A program made the position numbers and the translations under genes. A model generated the notes under the pieces. That model saw only the letters and a program-made list of their open reading frames with translations. It had not been told where the DNA came from and did not search any database. From contig JASFXZ010000002.1 in assembly GCA_032209605.1 (NCBI GenBank), forward strand, positions 58,318,538 through 58,382,537: a stretch of 64,000 nt of DNA. The letters are read 5' to 3'. Source of the DNA: Mactromeris polynyma (taxonomy: Eukaryota; Mollusca; Bivalvia; Venerida; Mactridae). Positions 1-20,951 of this stretch are shown piece after piece (position 1 is the stretch's first letter; the number at the start of each line of letters is the position of its first letter).

Positions 1-875
1 CTACCAGACCTGGCAACGTCCTTCTTTGATAAATGCCCGCTTGAGAAAAGGTATGCCACTTATATACAAGCAATCAGGAAACTGAGTAATATCCTGTGCC
101 TCTCTGTAATGTTTTCATCGAGTCTGTGGGTGTTTCATTCAATGAAACACACTATTTGATAATAGTTCCCTCTTCTTCAACGTCAAAAGACGACGTTTTT
201 AAATCAAAATCAAAAACAGGTGAGATGCAAAATTCAAGTGACTACAGCACATTTTACAACTGATGCAGTTAAAAATTTGAGGTAATGACGTCTCTACATT
301 AATGACGCATATGTAAAAATCATAACTTCGGTGCTGCTTTTGGCGCCATAAAATTCGTGTTACTATAGCTGTTAAGAAAACAACAATAACTTAAATATCT
401 GGACTGCGACGGGCCGTCATACACATAGGTATGAAAATGTGCATATTTTGTTTATTTCAAAATGTTCTTTAATTAAATTGTGCCAATTCATGGGGATTAA
501 TAAAGATGTTAAGCTTTTTGGACACACCTCATATATATATATATCTGCCAGGTTTGGATGACCAATGGATTTATGTATATATTATATTGCACAAAACTAA
601 ACAGTAGTAAAAATTTGCACTATACAATAACAGGTATAGACAATATAAGGCCAATATCTATGGTTATGTGACCTGGTGTGCCAAGTGAAATAATCATATT
701 AATTTTTGTTGTCTTTTTTTCTCTTGAAAAATGTGATGTGCTTCCTTAAATATACATTAATTAAAATATCAAATTGACTTATCTTCATTAAATTGTTTTA
801 AATTTCTCTTAAAGAAAAATCTGAATAAGAATTCATTACCCAGGTGAAACCATGGGTACATATTATATTACAAAC
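1..875. other. non-coding sequence left of the first sirtuin exon; short unexplained open frame at the edge
   Basis: The plus strand is open in frame 1 from base 1 to about 170, starting with residues LPDLATSFFDKCPLEKR. A possible donor (AAAAG followed by GTATGC) falls at about base 49. It could be the end of an exon or a transposon fragment; I do not recognise it. The rest is AT-rich with a short (AT)n run near 532. The remaining 3' exons of sirtuin paralog B should lie further left, outside the window. Confidence 0.3.
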
Positions 876-8338
<7,463 letters not shown>

Positions 8339-9575
8339 GATACTTTATACAACACCAATATGATTGCTTCAAATAAATTCGCTGCGTAATTCTCTTTCAA
8401 TCTCAAGCGACAACTGGTAGACAATTCACATTAACTTGATGAAGTTGCGAATTGTGCATTTACTAGATCTATCCTCGAAACAAAGAGTTTTTTAGTTGGC
8501 ATTCGTTCATATGATTCATCGAAAAAGTCTTCCTGGTAATCATTCAAAGATTTATGAGTGTGACGATGTATTTGACTTAAAACACACAGATTACATACGG
8601 TGATTACCCCTATTGCCATATTTGTAAGTGACACATTGTTTACATTGGTAACGGTGTTTATGTAAACAATACCTTGGACAATTACTTCTAATCTAGGCGT
8701 AAGGGTACTAAATTATGTGACACATGTAGGTATAGTCATATAAAACATTTCTCGATTCAATCATTTCTGGGACATCTGGCAGACATCCAGGTGTAAATAA
8801 ATAATTTGATGAGTGATTCTAGATTTAATCGCGACTGATATATTTGCTTTAAAATACACAAATGATTTTTAAAGTTTTTGCTGGCTACAAATGAAGAAGA
8901 GGGGGCATCCATGGTCGATTGATTTGGGTCATCGACTTTAGATCACTTACTGCATGGTAATATGAATATAAAACAAGGACTAAATTGCATTAGAGTAAAA
9001 TTCAACCTGGCTTATGAAGGTTGGTGATTCAAACAGCTTACGCTAAAAATAATAATAGAACAGGCACCCGGGTCTACTTTCATGCTAATTAGCTGGCAAA
9101 GTCCCATCATCAGACCTTGCATGGCTGAGCCCAATTATAAAACAAACCGTGAAGAGTGATATTAGGGGTCCAGGGGGGGATAGCTCCCTGTTTAAGGATG
9201 CTGGGGCCAATTTTTAAACTAAGGGTAACCTGAAGACCTGAATATTAGTTTCAAGACCAAATAATTCATTGAATCCAGTTGTTACTTGCAAACACTATTT
9301 AGCAGTAAATTAGAAATAGGTTTGGTGACCTTACTGACACAAGTTGGACGCTCTACCCTTCCACCACTATGCATTGCATCTTGTAATACTCGCTCTCAAT
9401 GATGGCTTCCTGAGTGTCCTTCAAGCACTTTCATTCACAATCAAATTGGTTTTCAAGACCTGGTCAAGACTCAGACTCTCCATCCCTTAACAATCATGCC
9501 TCTCATATATGAAAAAGTTCATATAGTGTGTGGGTCAGTTGATGGCATAATCAAGATAGTAAAAAGTCTCAAAAA
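8339..9575. other. intergenic region between the two sirtuin paralogs; probable promoter side of paralog B
   Basis: This separates the start codon of paralog B (8338) from the downstream side of paralog A. A 67-codon minus-strand open frame at 8634-8431 ends just upstream of the sirtuin start. It has a protein-like hydrophilic tail but no recognisable motif or splice context, so I do not call it a gene. No clear TATA or CpG feature stands out. Confidence 0.35.
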
Positions 9576-11940
9576 TTATATTGATATTAAATATTTATTC
9601 AAAAGTTGTTGTTATAAAGCACAAGTATGTTCAATTTAGGACACAAAGTAAAAGAAATAAGAATGAATGACATACAACTAATACTCAACATTCCAAAGAG
9701 GATTCATTCCTTATTAATGCTACTAGTATACAGAATATGATGTTAAAACTGTGAGTATGCTGGTTAGTACACATAAAATAAAACATAATTTGACAAGTAA
9801 TGCATCTCTGTAGGTATTTCCCCTCCCACTAACCTCCAACTATAATGAACCTTCCCCAAATATTTCATCAAAACAGTACTATGTTTTTAAAAAATGTAGG
9901 ACTATTTTCAAAAGAATTGCCATAGTACAAAACCGTTTAGGATTGAAAAGGTGTGATAATACAACTCTGTAGAAAGTGCAGACTGATTTTATGCCACACA
10001 CATATGCTACAGGGGTTCCACTAGGTTTTGAATCTCATGGGTCATTTTGATAATTTTTGACTGAATTTTACTATTTTCTAGCCAAATTACCTACAATTTA
10101 GATAAAATTGACCCTTCAGCCAGAATCCTTAGGGCCAGAATGTGACCTTTTGGAAATGCCAGGGGTCAAAGGGTCAATTTCAGGGTCAAATGGAACTCCT
10201 GTGCTAATTGAATAGTTATAACAGAATAACATTGAAAACAAAATATGTTTTCCGTACCTTCCTACCCCATCTTTATCAGTAGGGGTCACAAGAGGGGAAA
10301 CACAAATATTTTTCAGGTTGACATACTTCTATAAGATAATTAACAATAAGCAAAGGATTTTAAACCACAAATGATTTCCTTTTTTAAATCACTGAAATGC
10401 ATTGAAACACTAGGGAAGATTGAACTAATTAACTTTAAATGTTAATTGTAAAGTTGACAATAATACACTTTGTATCACAGATGGCTTTAGAACCACAGAT
10501 GAGATATACATGTATGTACATGTAACAGACTTGGTTACCAATCTACTAAATAACACACAAGGTGTTTAAGACCAATAAGAGACAATTTGACATCATATAA
10601 CAAAGTAATTAAATAACTGTAACACCATTTTTTAAACATAACCGTGATTTGGGGGACAACAATAAAGTAAACTACGAAATCGTAACATTGATTAAGTTCA
10701 TAATAACAATAACAATAATAAAATAATATTTTTTAGAAGAAAAAAAATATAACCAAATGTTTGTCCTCACTGTCTTCATGCTGACTAATCAACATATTCA
10801 TACATGTGTAGACCATATAATTAACACATCTAATAAATAAAAACAGAATCATTCAATTACATAATTAAAAACATAATTTACATAATTATAGACGTACACT
10901 ATTCCTAAATACTCTATTCCCATGTTAATAATTTAAAACAAATATAAATAAAAGTCAAACATATTTTTGTATAGACTGGCTTAATACAGACAGCAAGTAA
11001 TTGGTAAAACATGTATACATCATCAATAACAAGGAAGATAAAATTCAAATCTAATTTGATATACATGAACTCATTAATACACACATTTACAATAAGTACA
11101 TTTTTAACCAGAATCCTTCAATAAAAAACATCAATGTATTTCTATGCAAATCATTTTCAAAAAGCATAAACATGTCATAAAGTAAGTACAAATGTATAAC
11201 ATAAGTTCAAAACAAAAGATATGAATAATGAAATTAGTTAGTTACTATCATTTCATTGTTTTTAGCTTGAAATATCGTTGCCTGATACACTAAATTTATC
11301 CCATGCTAACGCTTCAATTTTACCTATAACTGTTTTAACAATTGTAGACCTCACTAACAATTCCAGACATAGTAATTTGATAAATAATCATATATAAAAG
11401 TCACACAAAATAGACACGATTCAAAGGAACCCCATGGAGTAAGGAGTTACATTTTTAAAGGAGACAATAAATACTCAGTACATTTAATAACGCAGTGAGG
11501 GATTTGTAAAGTTTCACAGACCGACTTTTAGGATACAAGAAAAGAACTTGACACAACATTATTGCATGTGTACGCAACATGTATGCCTAATTTCATGACA
11601 CTCGACAAGTATTTTCATAAAATATGAGTTAACAAAATAATAAAAGTTGTGGGTTTTTTAAATGTACTGAGTATACATGTACACGATATTGCACAAAAAA
11701 ATCATCACAAGCCAAAATGATGGAAGATTATTAGTATGAGATACATGTACTGGTTTACACAAACAATCACTTGGAAGTTATTTTAATCAATGATATAACT
11801 TTCAAGAGTAAAAAATATTGAGTCAATGGTCATGAATTCATGTGGTGAACTGCTGTTTAGTTTTCTTATCAAAGTAAAAGTATTCTCTGCTTTAGAAGAG
11901 TTTTGGAATCATTAAGCACAGCTTACTGGTGATTTTGTAT
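9576..11940 (-). other. candidate 3' untranslated/downstream region of sirtuin paralog A
   Basis: There is no open frame of note for 2.3 kb after the paralog A stop codon. The sequence is strongly AT-rich. A minus-strand AATAAA overlaps 9590-9597 (TTTATT on the plus strand) and would make a very long 3' UTR if used. Nearer AATAAA matches are possible in such AT-rich sequence, so the true end is unknown. Confidence 0.3.
10009..10203. repeat. small TIR repeat downstream of sirtuin A
   Basis: It opens with ACAGGGGTTCCAC and closes with the approximate complement TGGAACTCCTGT. Internal GGGTCA repeats lie near both ends. The size (~195 bp) and structure suggest a non-autonomous DNA element. No target duplication is evident. 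Confidence 0.4.
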
Positions 11941-14900
11941 TCATTTATGTGAACTTTTGCCCGCAGCAGCAGCAGTTTCTTTGTCAATTCTAGCATGTTC
12001 TTTTTTCACCAGTTGCCGTAACTCATCCTGTAAGTAAAACAATGACATACAGAAAGACAATTATCAATATTACCAGGAAGCAGGGCTCTAGAAATCCACT
12101 AGCCCAACGTTCCGGACTAGTCTTATGCTGAATCGGGGTACCAACAATTGAGTTGAAGTAAGACCCATACAAGTCTGTCTTAAAGCTAACCAACATCAGC
12201 AATTGTTCAGTTGTAAGACAAACCTTAGAACCCCACAAACATGTACATATGATTATTAATTTTAGATTGTGGAGCTATTATTATGTATGATTATTTGTTA
12301 CTTAATTGACCGATATTCTCGGACAACTAGCTTCCTATGTCAATTTTACATTTCCATTAGACAAGTGTTTTTGAAAAAAATTCTAGAGCATTAAGAAGGT
12401 ATAAATACATTCTGTGTTGTGTTCAGTCTTCCAGAGGAAATTATTCTTGTTTGAACAAAGTAAACTTTGATCTCGACCTGACAATGAGTCAATGCAAAAC
12501 TATGAAATGATGGAACTAAAGCTTTTTACAAAAACATAATCATGTATAGAATTTTCTATTAAAATGATTAAGTACTTCTGAAGAGAGAACAGAACTACAA
12601 GCCTTCAAGCCTATCTATATGAAAGGGAACAATGGCCATGAATGTCAAGCATTTTGTTACTCACAGTATCTAGTTTCGTAACTAGAAGTAAAGTCTTAAA
12701 GCTACCTTAGATGTTTATAAAATTAATGCAGGTTAACAATTTCTTTTTACATTTTTGTTAAGACATCCTCAATGAAAAAAATATTTTTCATTTAAAGAAT
12801 GTGAAAGATTTTGCAAGAAATTCTAGAACATTTAACTTCCAAATGTCATCAAATACATCTTGTTGTCTCTGAACTCTAGGCATAAGCTATTGAATGTGGC
12901 GCATTCTGACATGAAACACATAAGAAAGATACCTATTCATAATCTAAACAAACAATCTAAAAATCATCTCCATTTGTCAGAATTGCCAATAAAGGACAGA
13001 AAATCCCTCCTTCTGTTTCATATCATCCTAATAGGAAGTCTTAGAAAGAACCAAATAGCAAGTAGAGAAGAGAGAAAGACTGTCATTTAGCTTTAAGAAA
13101 AATAAAAATGAATACTGAAGAAAATAAAACATTTAAACAAGAAAAATAAAAACTTACGCCCCATCCAAGAAGATCTGCCAATGCATAACAACCATCATCA
13201 CAGGTTGACTGCTTAAACACATCTCTGAAATCAGATACACATTCAATAATAAAACTGAGAGTTCAATTTTCCCAGGCTTGTTCAGGTAGGTCACCCCACA
13301 GTGAATTCAAATACAAAACACACCACTTGAATATTATGTGAGCACTTAATTTATAACTGAAGTGTTTATTTTATAACATATTTAAATTTACCCTGTCATG
13401 TCCATGTTGTTAATATCTTTACTCGGTATGATGTTTTCAAATTATGTAAAATAAAGAAATACTGTTAATTGTTTTCCTTCACAAAACCGATCTAAAGCTC
13501 ATCCAGAGACTACCATCTATAAGGTAAACATTAAATGGGCGACACCCCTCTGGTAACCTACTCTCTTCACACGCTCCTACCCCAGCACTTTAGAAATTCT
13601 GGGAAAGAACCTGGCACTACAGTATGAACAAAATAAACAGTGCTGTCAAAAACTTACATGCTTTTATACAAACTGATTAGCAAACATACTTTGAAGTAAC
13701 CCTCTTCTTAATATGTCTCAACAAATTGTAAGTTTGAATTATGGTACAATTTCAAAAATGCTATGAATATACAAAATCAATGTAATTATCCAGTCCTGAA
13801 CAGGGTGTATAATGCCTTGTACAATCTATCACACATTACATTAGGGTAATTAAAGGATAAAAGTGAGATTGTGCACACATGTCAAACAGTTTAAACCCCC
13901 AAATGTTTTTATCACTGGCCATTCCAAGATGGTATTCCTATGTCTACCCATCACTCATGGTTGTGTCTTGTGTCTCTATTCCCTTTGTTATGTATGAATT
14001 TATCTACAAGTATCCACCTGCTTTTGGATGTGCACTTTGTATCTAGCTTTTCCTGCTCCACGTCTTGTTTCTATTGTCACAGTTATGGTAAAAGGATTTC
14101 TTAATATGGGTACAATTATTGCTTGTGATCATTACAAATAAATCGAGGGCTGAACGTGAAACTGTCCCATCTTCTTCTTTATCTTCTGCACTAAGAACAG
14201 TTTCACATTTAGTCCTTGAAATGCACATCATTGCAAATAAATGCACAGCTAATGAACATTGAATATTTATAGCCCAATATTTATTAAACGTAACTGAAAG
14301 GATTTCACAGAAGACAACTTTGAAAACAAAACAATTGCTGATTTATACATCCACTGATAGACTTTCAACATTAAGAAAAATATATATATTCATCACAATA
14401 TTTCAATAATTGATAATACCTGATATTGTCTTCAGAGTCAAACTGGAACCCACCACCACCTCCAAACAACATAGATAAGAAATCACCACCCGGCTGTAAA
14501 TAATAGCATATAAACATTCAGGACTTGTAAACACTCACCATGGCTTAAAAAACATATGTCATTCTACATATACTCCTGGATAACATAGTAATTAGAATGA
14601 ATTAGACACAATATTCCTTTGGTCTTCATTATAGATGTCAGTTCATAGGATTCTGTACATAAATCTGTACTAAATCTACATTTTGTATATCCATTCATCC
14701 GTAACCTTGCTTGCATATGGGGAATTTACCAGCTTCTTGTAGGAGTTCAAGTAAGTACTGCTTGGAACATCTGGAAATGTGTTCAGACCATATGACCATT
14801 ATACTGAAGAAAATCTGCAATAAATCCCCCCCCCCACACACACACACCCTTGTACATATACATAAAGATACTGCTAGAACTTACCCCGGAGGAGTTCTCC

Positions 14901-15926
14901 AAATTGATGTATAGACGTGGAATATCTTCTTTAGTTCTAAAATAACATATTATATATGTACTTAATAGTATCTTGTTAAGTATACAGTATGAAACATAAT
15001 AATGTTATAATTATTGCCTCCAGAACATTAAAGACAGACCTGTCAGTCATATTGAGAACAGCAAGATTGGTTCAAAACAGCTGTTGACCTTAGCCTTGAT
15101 AGTGAGCATGTTGTGCCAAGTAATGTTTCACCCATCTAAAGATATGGGTAGATACTGAAAGAGGAAGATACTGGCAGACACTGACATGTATGTGTAACCA
15201 ATAGACAGACAAGTCTGACAACCAAGAACTCCCTGAAAATATACACCACCACAAACAATTGAGGAAGGTATGATACAATGGTGAAAGCACTCTGCAAGGT
15301 ATTGGAGATCATATAACAATGAATGCAATGACAATAAGTGAGTTATCACTTGTTGTACTGCATGTACCTCCTCGTCTCTATGCTAATGTTTATTTGTGCC
15401 TGCCCTATGTGTGCCTCCTCCCCTTTTATGTCAGTCTATCTAGGGAAGTTCTGATTTATGAATGTCGCCTTCTATGCTCTGCACCTTTTCACTTACAGCT
15501 GTATGCATTCAAATTGTTTACAGTGATATATACCATGTTATTTAAGAGGGCACTGTTTGCTACCTTTAAGTAAGAACACTTAGCAACAGTTTTAACTCAC
15601 AACAGCATTTAGTTTCGATAAATCTGGATCATCAGTGGAATCGGTGTATATACAGTAAAACCTCACTTAAAGACCAACACAATAATAAGACCACCTCGAA
15701 ATTAAGAACACAATTATCAAGTCCATTTCACTGTTTTGCTCTTCATTCAACCTCAATAAGAAGACCATCTCAATAAGAAGAAAACCTTTACAGTTTGTTG
15801 ATTATTTGTATATTGTATGACAAGCTTATATATAAGTTTTGTTACTGACCTGCTTGTTAATGAAGCGAATGGTTGAACTACAAGTGAGGTACCCATCACA
15901 ATGAGACAATCACATTCTTGTAAGTC
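11941..15926 (-). CDS. SIRT2-like: SIRT2-type deacetylase, paralog A (six 3' exons only, normal stop)
   Basis: These are the C-terminal half of a SIRT2-class NAD-dependent deacetylase. Minus-strand exons are 15926-15850 (DLQECDCLIVMGTSLVVQPF, the NAD-binding core), 14936-14885 (DIPRLYINLENSSG), 14493-14420 (GGDFLSMLFGGGGGFQFDS), 13224-13158 (CDDGCYALADLLGW, as in the SIRT2 C-terminus) and 12027-11941 (KKEHARIDKETAAAAGKSSHK, stop TGA). Every junction is GT-AG and in frame. The exon shared with paralog B has the same boundaries and phase, but the two differ at several codons and their introns do not align, so the duplication is not recent. The expected upstream exons (GAGIST, DFRSP, NVDG, zinc cysteines) were not found anywhere to the right in this window. 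The gene is therefore 5'-truncated or rearranged here. Only five splice-joined blocks are listed because the last block carries the stop; no sixth internal exon is implied beyond these. Confidence 0.85.
15648..15795. repeat. pogo-like MITE fragment
   Basis: It begins CAGTAAAACCTCACTTAAAG, a terminus typical of pogo/Tigger-type elements. It contains two imperfect AATAAGAAGACCAYCTCAAT-type units. The far terminus is not clear. It lies in the intron of sirtuin paralog A. Confidence 0.4.
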
Positions 15927-16317
15927 CTACAAAACATACAAGATACAAATCTTTACAAATAGTAGGCTAGTTTTGGCAGGTGAAAAATTTGGCAGTTTTA
16001 AGATGTTTTTACATTGACCAGGTCTAGAATTTGCTCTTCATTGCTTTTCCGCTACAAAAAAAAACAAATGTATGTCTTATGCAGCAAAATTAATTCCAAA
16101 TTGTCAAAATAATTTTTATTATCATATTACACGCTATTTACCTGAAAAGGGTAAGAAATCAATACACACCTGGCTTAAGCTAAAACAATTGACATCTCCT
16201 TACAACACAACTTGATATCGAATAAATGTTATGAACAATATCTACCCAACCGGTCACATATCTTTACATAGTAAAATATAATAACTAGTAAATAATCAAT
16301 CTAATTTGTTTTTGTAC

Positions 16318-16515
16318 ACACGTATATACACACATATATACACACATATACACACATATATACACACATATACACACATATACACACACATATACACACA
16401 CATATACACACACATACACACACATATACACACACATATATACACACATATACACACATATACACACACATATACACACACATATACACACACATACACA
16501 CACATATACACACAC
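16318..16515. repeat. compound CA/TA microsatellite
   Basis: About 200 bp of ACACATAT/ACACACAT units in which 8- and 10-bp periods alternate. It is open in several frames on both strands and gives only Cys/Val/Tyr or Thr/His/Ile strings, so those frames are not coding. Confidence 0.95.
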
Positions 16516-17800
16516 GCACGATCCTAACCGTAATTTGTAGAACATCGCTTCTGTACGACACATGTAGCACTTCTTCAAATTTCATTTGATTCGCCAAAAA
16601 CTTACAATTGCTGATTAACTATTCAATATATAATCCTGGTTTATCATAGTTTTAGTGTTAAATCGTATCGCAAACGAATACATTCCATTTGATAATGACA
16701 GCAGGAGGTAGCACTTGGTTAAGTAGCACATTTAACGGGCTACAAACTCAACTGCCTCAGTGATGGTGTGGCCTGGCTACGAAGTAAGTTTGGGTTCGAG
16801 CCTTACCTAAGGTAATACTGGTTTTCTCCTAGGAAAGGTGTTTTGTAGGGCATTATCTGTACACTGCCTCAGTGTTCAATGTGCGGTCACATGAATACGC
16901 TTCAAAATGAGCAGATAAAGCATTATGTCTATTGTCAAATTTCAAGATAAACGGTCCATTTGTGGTCAAAAATAACCCAATCAGGATGTTTATTTGCAGT
17001 ATACTGTCCCAGAAATAAACCCAAAGTATAGGTTATAGTTTATTATAAAAGAGCGAAAGCGACTGCCAGACTTAATGCGTTAATTATTTTAATAATGAAC
17101 TATGACCGATTTATAGTTCACGCCCATTTGATAAGTAGACAACCATACATTTCAGTTCACATTGTTATTTGCTCCCCCTCTACTTCGTTTTGTGACAACG
17201 ATGTACAGTTATCAATGCACTAAAAATAAAACCTATTCTGGCGATCGGCGGTCACTGTTTTGCGTATACAAACACATGCTGATTAGGCCACACCAAATGT
17301 GTTTAAGTTGAGTGTACTTTAGTTAATTGGTTTGAATCAAAGGATAGGACAATACCATACGAATGAATAAGCACGTGTAATAAAAAATAACTATGGAAAG
17401 TATGCTGATTTTCACCTAGCAGTTTATTTGTAATTTCTTGTTTAGTATTTCCCATGCTTACGTCGTGCGTTTTCTGTTTTATGTATCTGTCGAAACAAAG
17501 GTTGGACTTTAACCGAAGAATCAGTTGGCCTAGACTTTAAATGATCTGGTTTTCTTTTCAGAAGACATAAATATTTGATCCTTGCCATGCTTGTGGCGAT
17601 TTACTACAGAGCCTACCTATGAATAAGAAGGCGGAGCTAAGTTGCGAATAGAATTTCCATATAAGGAAAAAATATATAACACACTTAAAGACATCGACTC
17701 CCCTACTTTCAAAGTACTGTTAGGAGATTAAATTGTGCGAAGTGGGCCAGCATTGACAGTTAGAAGTATTGAGGCCCCGCCATTACTTTTTAACTTATAT
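16516..17800. other. non-coding region with a degenerate tRNA-like repeat
   Basis: A B-box-like GGGTTCGAGCC at about 16794 with a tRNA-like context suggests an old SINE head around 16740-16920. The rest shows no supported gene. No sirtuin exons were found here, although paralog A would need them. Confidence 0.35.
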
Positions 17801-17802
17801 AT

Positions 17803-18382
17803 CCTTCTTTCCTATGGTTTCGGCCAACCCTATGGTTTCAGCCACCCCCTTATTTTTAAAAATACAACGTATAATTTTGAAAACATGGCCCTATTATGTG
17901 CATATCCATAAACAACTAGGATACAAGTGCTGATAATATGCATGCATCTTATTTTCTGTAAATTAGGCCATTTTTAATGTTTTGTAGTCAAAAATCAGAA
18001 ATCATGTGCACTGTAGTTAAAATCGCTCTTACACTCTCAGAAGGCACAATATGCAAAGAAATTGTGTGTAACATACATTAAAAGGTTGGTGCATGTAAAC
18101 ATAACATTCATTTGCTTTAAATCTTTCATTAACTATGAATTCTAGGTCACTGAACATGAGTGGCAGAAACCATAGGAAACATTTATCAATTAAGACAAAC
18201 TCACCCAAGCCCATTTAAACAGCTATATTTATGCAAGTTAGTTACACAGACAAATATTTTTCGTCAATTTGTAGAGTATAGACCTATAATAATGCTCTAC
18301 CACTTTATCAGCCCTACACCTATTCTGTTTTGCAAAAACAGAAGGTTACTTCTTAAGTGGCCGAAACCATACGAAAAGAGGC
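17803..18382. repeat. ~580-bp TIR repeat with doubled terminal motif
   Basis: The motif CCTATGGTTTCGGCCA at the left is repeated in the same direction about 15 bp later (CCTATGGTTTCAGCCA). Its complement occurs twice on the right, at about 18160 and 18357 (GTGGCCGAAACCATA). The outer pair extends to about 23 bp with a CCTTCTTT-like flank. A 111-codon open frame inside has no recognisable domain. Confidence 0.4.
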
Positions 18383-18524
18383 TAAGTCTAAGAATAAAGT
18401 TTGATGAAATTATTAAGTTGAGAATTGAAATTATTTCTACCACAGTTTTAAACAGCCGGACAAATTTAGAAATGCTTTCAGTGTTTCCCACCTAACATAA
18501 CTAATTTCACTAACAGTCTTTCGG

Positions 18525-18720
18525 ACGAGACTTTAAAAATCGAGGTCCCGTGTATGATGCTTTACATCGGCACGTAAAAGAACCAGGGATGCGTCTGGAA
18601 CTGGGGCATCTTCTGTATCATGCACTATCCCCCAAAAACTAAAATGACTAACCTCTTCTGGGGGCCTCACCCGGTGGCGAGGCTAAATAAACGCATTATC
18701 CCCCTAATCCCCCCAGCTTG
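18525..18720 (+). repeat. short interspersed element with a LINE-like 3' tail
   Basis: It contains AAAAGAACCAGGGATGCGTC and GGGGCATC motifs and ends CACCCGGTGGCGAGGCTAAA. That ending matches the 3' terminus of the LINE at 20952-29698, read on its own strand (CCCGGTGGCGAGGGTAAA). A diverged relative is at 35110-35300. Confidence 0.5.
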
Positions 18721-19584
18721 GGTCAGCGGATGTCCCGAGCACCGTACAAGGCCGTCAGACTTTATATATTGTCCAATTTATTTGACATAAAATAAAGATA
18801 CTGCTTTGTACGTCATCACAGTTCAGTCAGTTGAGGTTCAATTTTTGTATCAATGTATAGAACACACAATGTGCTACATTATAATGCTGAAAAGGAATTG
18901 AACGTGCTAGTTATGCTAGTTTATGCATTTTCTTGTGATGCTTGTTAACAAGCAAATTCATTTAAAATGTCCAGCCAAGGATATATTTGTCCCAGTGTCA
19001 TTTCGAAACATATTTAATAGAAAATTTGCCACGAAACAATTTATAAAAGGTCTATATTTATAGTCAGACTGCAGATTTGAAAATCAGTCAAACTACACTT
19101 AAAAACATGAAAGCAAGCTGGGGGATGTCTATTGTTTTATTGTTTTATTGTTATTTGATATGAATTTGTGTTTCGTCTTCCAAGTAGTTTAATGCCTGAT
19201 TTAATACCTTTAATGTATACCCATTTTCAATTTTTACATGTTTCTTCCCTTAAAAAGTTTATATTCCCAATGGAAGTAAGATTGTGTATAATTATACTGT
19301 ATTAATTTATGTCCTTAAACGTTTCCTCTTGCAATTGTATAACATTTCTAGTCTTCATGTCATTTAATTGATATAGATGTTTATTTTTACATGTTGCGAT
19401 GATGTATGTATAATATGTGCTATGACCTTAAATTAATAAATATCATAGTAATTCGTAGAAACATACTATTTCATTCATGGCCACACGATTTCATACACAG
19501 GTACACTGTGTATTGTTTACTTAAGTCCAGCCTTGTCAAAATGTTTTGTTTTTTCTGTATAACGCCAGTGTTCAACAATTAGTC

Positions 19585-19765
19585 ATTTGCAGGTGGGTAG
19601 TTTCCCAACAATCATTCTTGGGAAGAACCAGTACTAGATTCTGATCCTCCTACACAAACTACCAATTGTTTTCACAAACGATCATTGTCAGTAGTGTGAC
19701 TCGAACCCATGACTCACCAGAGGTGGAAGGCAGTAACTTTAACCACTGGATCAGGGAGGCGGTCG
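19585..19765 (-). repeat. tRNA-derived SINE, copy 1
   Basis: On the minus strand the head reads CCTGATCCAGTGGTTAAAG, with a B-box-like GGGTTCGAGTC. The body ends near the GGAAACTACCCACC side. It is about 80% similar to the copy at 20045-20232. Confidence 0.6.
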
Positions 19766-20044
19766 CCTTGTCTCATATATGCTATGTGAAAATCCTACGT
19801 CGCTGTATAGCTAATCTATGCTGTTACAGATGTCCTTAAAAGTTAGAAGCTAGTGTTTTCCACTATAGTAATTATAGTCAGGCCATCCCAAAACATTTTT
19901 GTCCAAAAATACATACTCAACAACGTCTATGTACTGGTTGCGAAGTAGCATTTCCATCGATGAACTGACTGAAGTGTGCAGACAAGGTTCATTATTTTGT
20001 TTTGCTAGGTTTTAAGCTCGTTCAACAATCTTTCAGTCATATAC

Positions 20045-20232
20045 AGGCAGTTTCCTAACCATTGTTCCTGGGAAGTACCAGTACTAGACTCCGATCCTCC
20101 ACACAAACTACCAAGTGTTCTAACATAAACGATCATGGTCGGTAGCGGGACTCAAACCAATAATCGTCCAGAGGTAAGACAAGTCAGTCATTACAAGTCA
20201 GTGACCTTAACCACTGGACCACGGAGGCTGTG
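20045..20232 (-). repeat. tRNA-derived SINE, copy 2
   Basis: On the minus strand the head reads GTGGTCCAGTGGTTAAGGTC, with a degenerate B box (GGTTTGAGTCC). Same family and orientation as the copy 280 bp to its left. It also carries a short internal duplication (AAGTCAGT). Confidence 0.6.
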
Positions 20233-20793
20233 TGCAGACAAGGTTCAAGTAATGAAATCAATAAATGATACACTTGAATGCATGTAGTATCAACAAGTGC
20301 ATACCTAAATATGGGTATCTTGGGAGAACAAAGCACAAAACTACTAGTAACTCTGAGATGCAAAATACTTTATTGACGTTATCAGAAAAGGTACAAAGAA
20401 TAACACTACTGCTGCTCTGATATGACAAGTGGCATGAGGTATGCTGACATGTATTTAACAAGAACACCACCTAAGGTGTCAATGCTTGTCTGTTTTCTGT
20501 AAGTAACCGAAAAAGATTTTTCTTAAGAAGGTTTGCCATTAACTGTAACACAGAGTCCAGAGTACTAAGTAAAATAAGTCAGGCTTAACCCAGTGTGGTG
20601 GTGTAAGAGAAGTAGCATGGACAGGATTCAACATCCATCCATACAGACAGACAAACAGCACAAAATCTAAATGCTAAGTCAACTATAAGCAATCAATAAA
20701 TGTTTCAAGTTTCAAAGTAAAAGCTATAGTAGTTCATGAGAATGGGACTTAAATAAAAATCTTGACCGAGAATTGGGATTTTCATAAGTCAAA

Positions 20794-20951
20794 CAAGAGG
20801 GCCATTGGCCCTAAAGCGCTCACCTGACATAGCCCAGTGACCTAGTTTTTTACCCTAGATGACCCGTTTCTTACCTTGACCTAGATTTTACAGAGGCACA
20901 CAGTGAGACAAGGTTTCAAAACAAATAGGTCAAAATTGTGACGTCTGAAGT
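20794..20951 (+). repeat. family-1 tandem-core repeat, left part, interrupted by the LINE
   Basis: It starts CAAGAGGGCCATTGGCCCTA and GCGCTCACCTG, then enters the GTGACCTAGTTTTTTACCC core. It stops inside a core unit at ACGTCTGAAGT (20941-20951). The same core resumes at 29699 after the LINE with the same 11 bp repeated. The right part runs to about 30366. Confidence 0.85.
20941..20951. repeat. target-site duplication of the LINE, left copy
   Basis: ACGTCTGAAGT lies directly before the LINE 3' end and is identical to 29699-29709. It belongs to the interrupted family-1 core. Confidence 0.88.

Noticed and set aside
8431..8634. 67-codon minus-strand frame just upstream of sirtuin B
   Set aside because: The composition is protein-like, but there is no motif and no splice link to the sirtuin start; it may be 5' UTR.
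16285..16597. Several overlapping long open frames on both strands
   Set aside because: All are translations of the CA/TA microsatellite.
18160..18495. 111-codon plus-strand frame
   Set aside because: It straddles the right motifs of a TIR repeat and has no recognisable domain.
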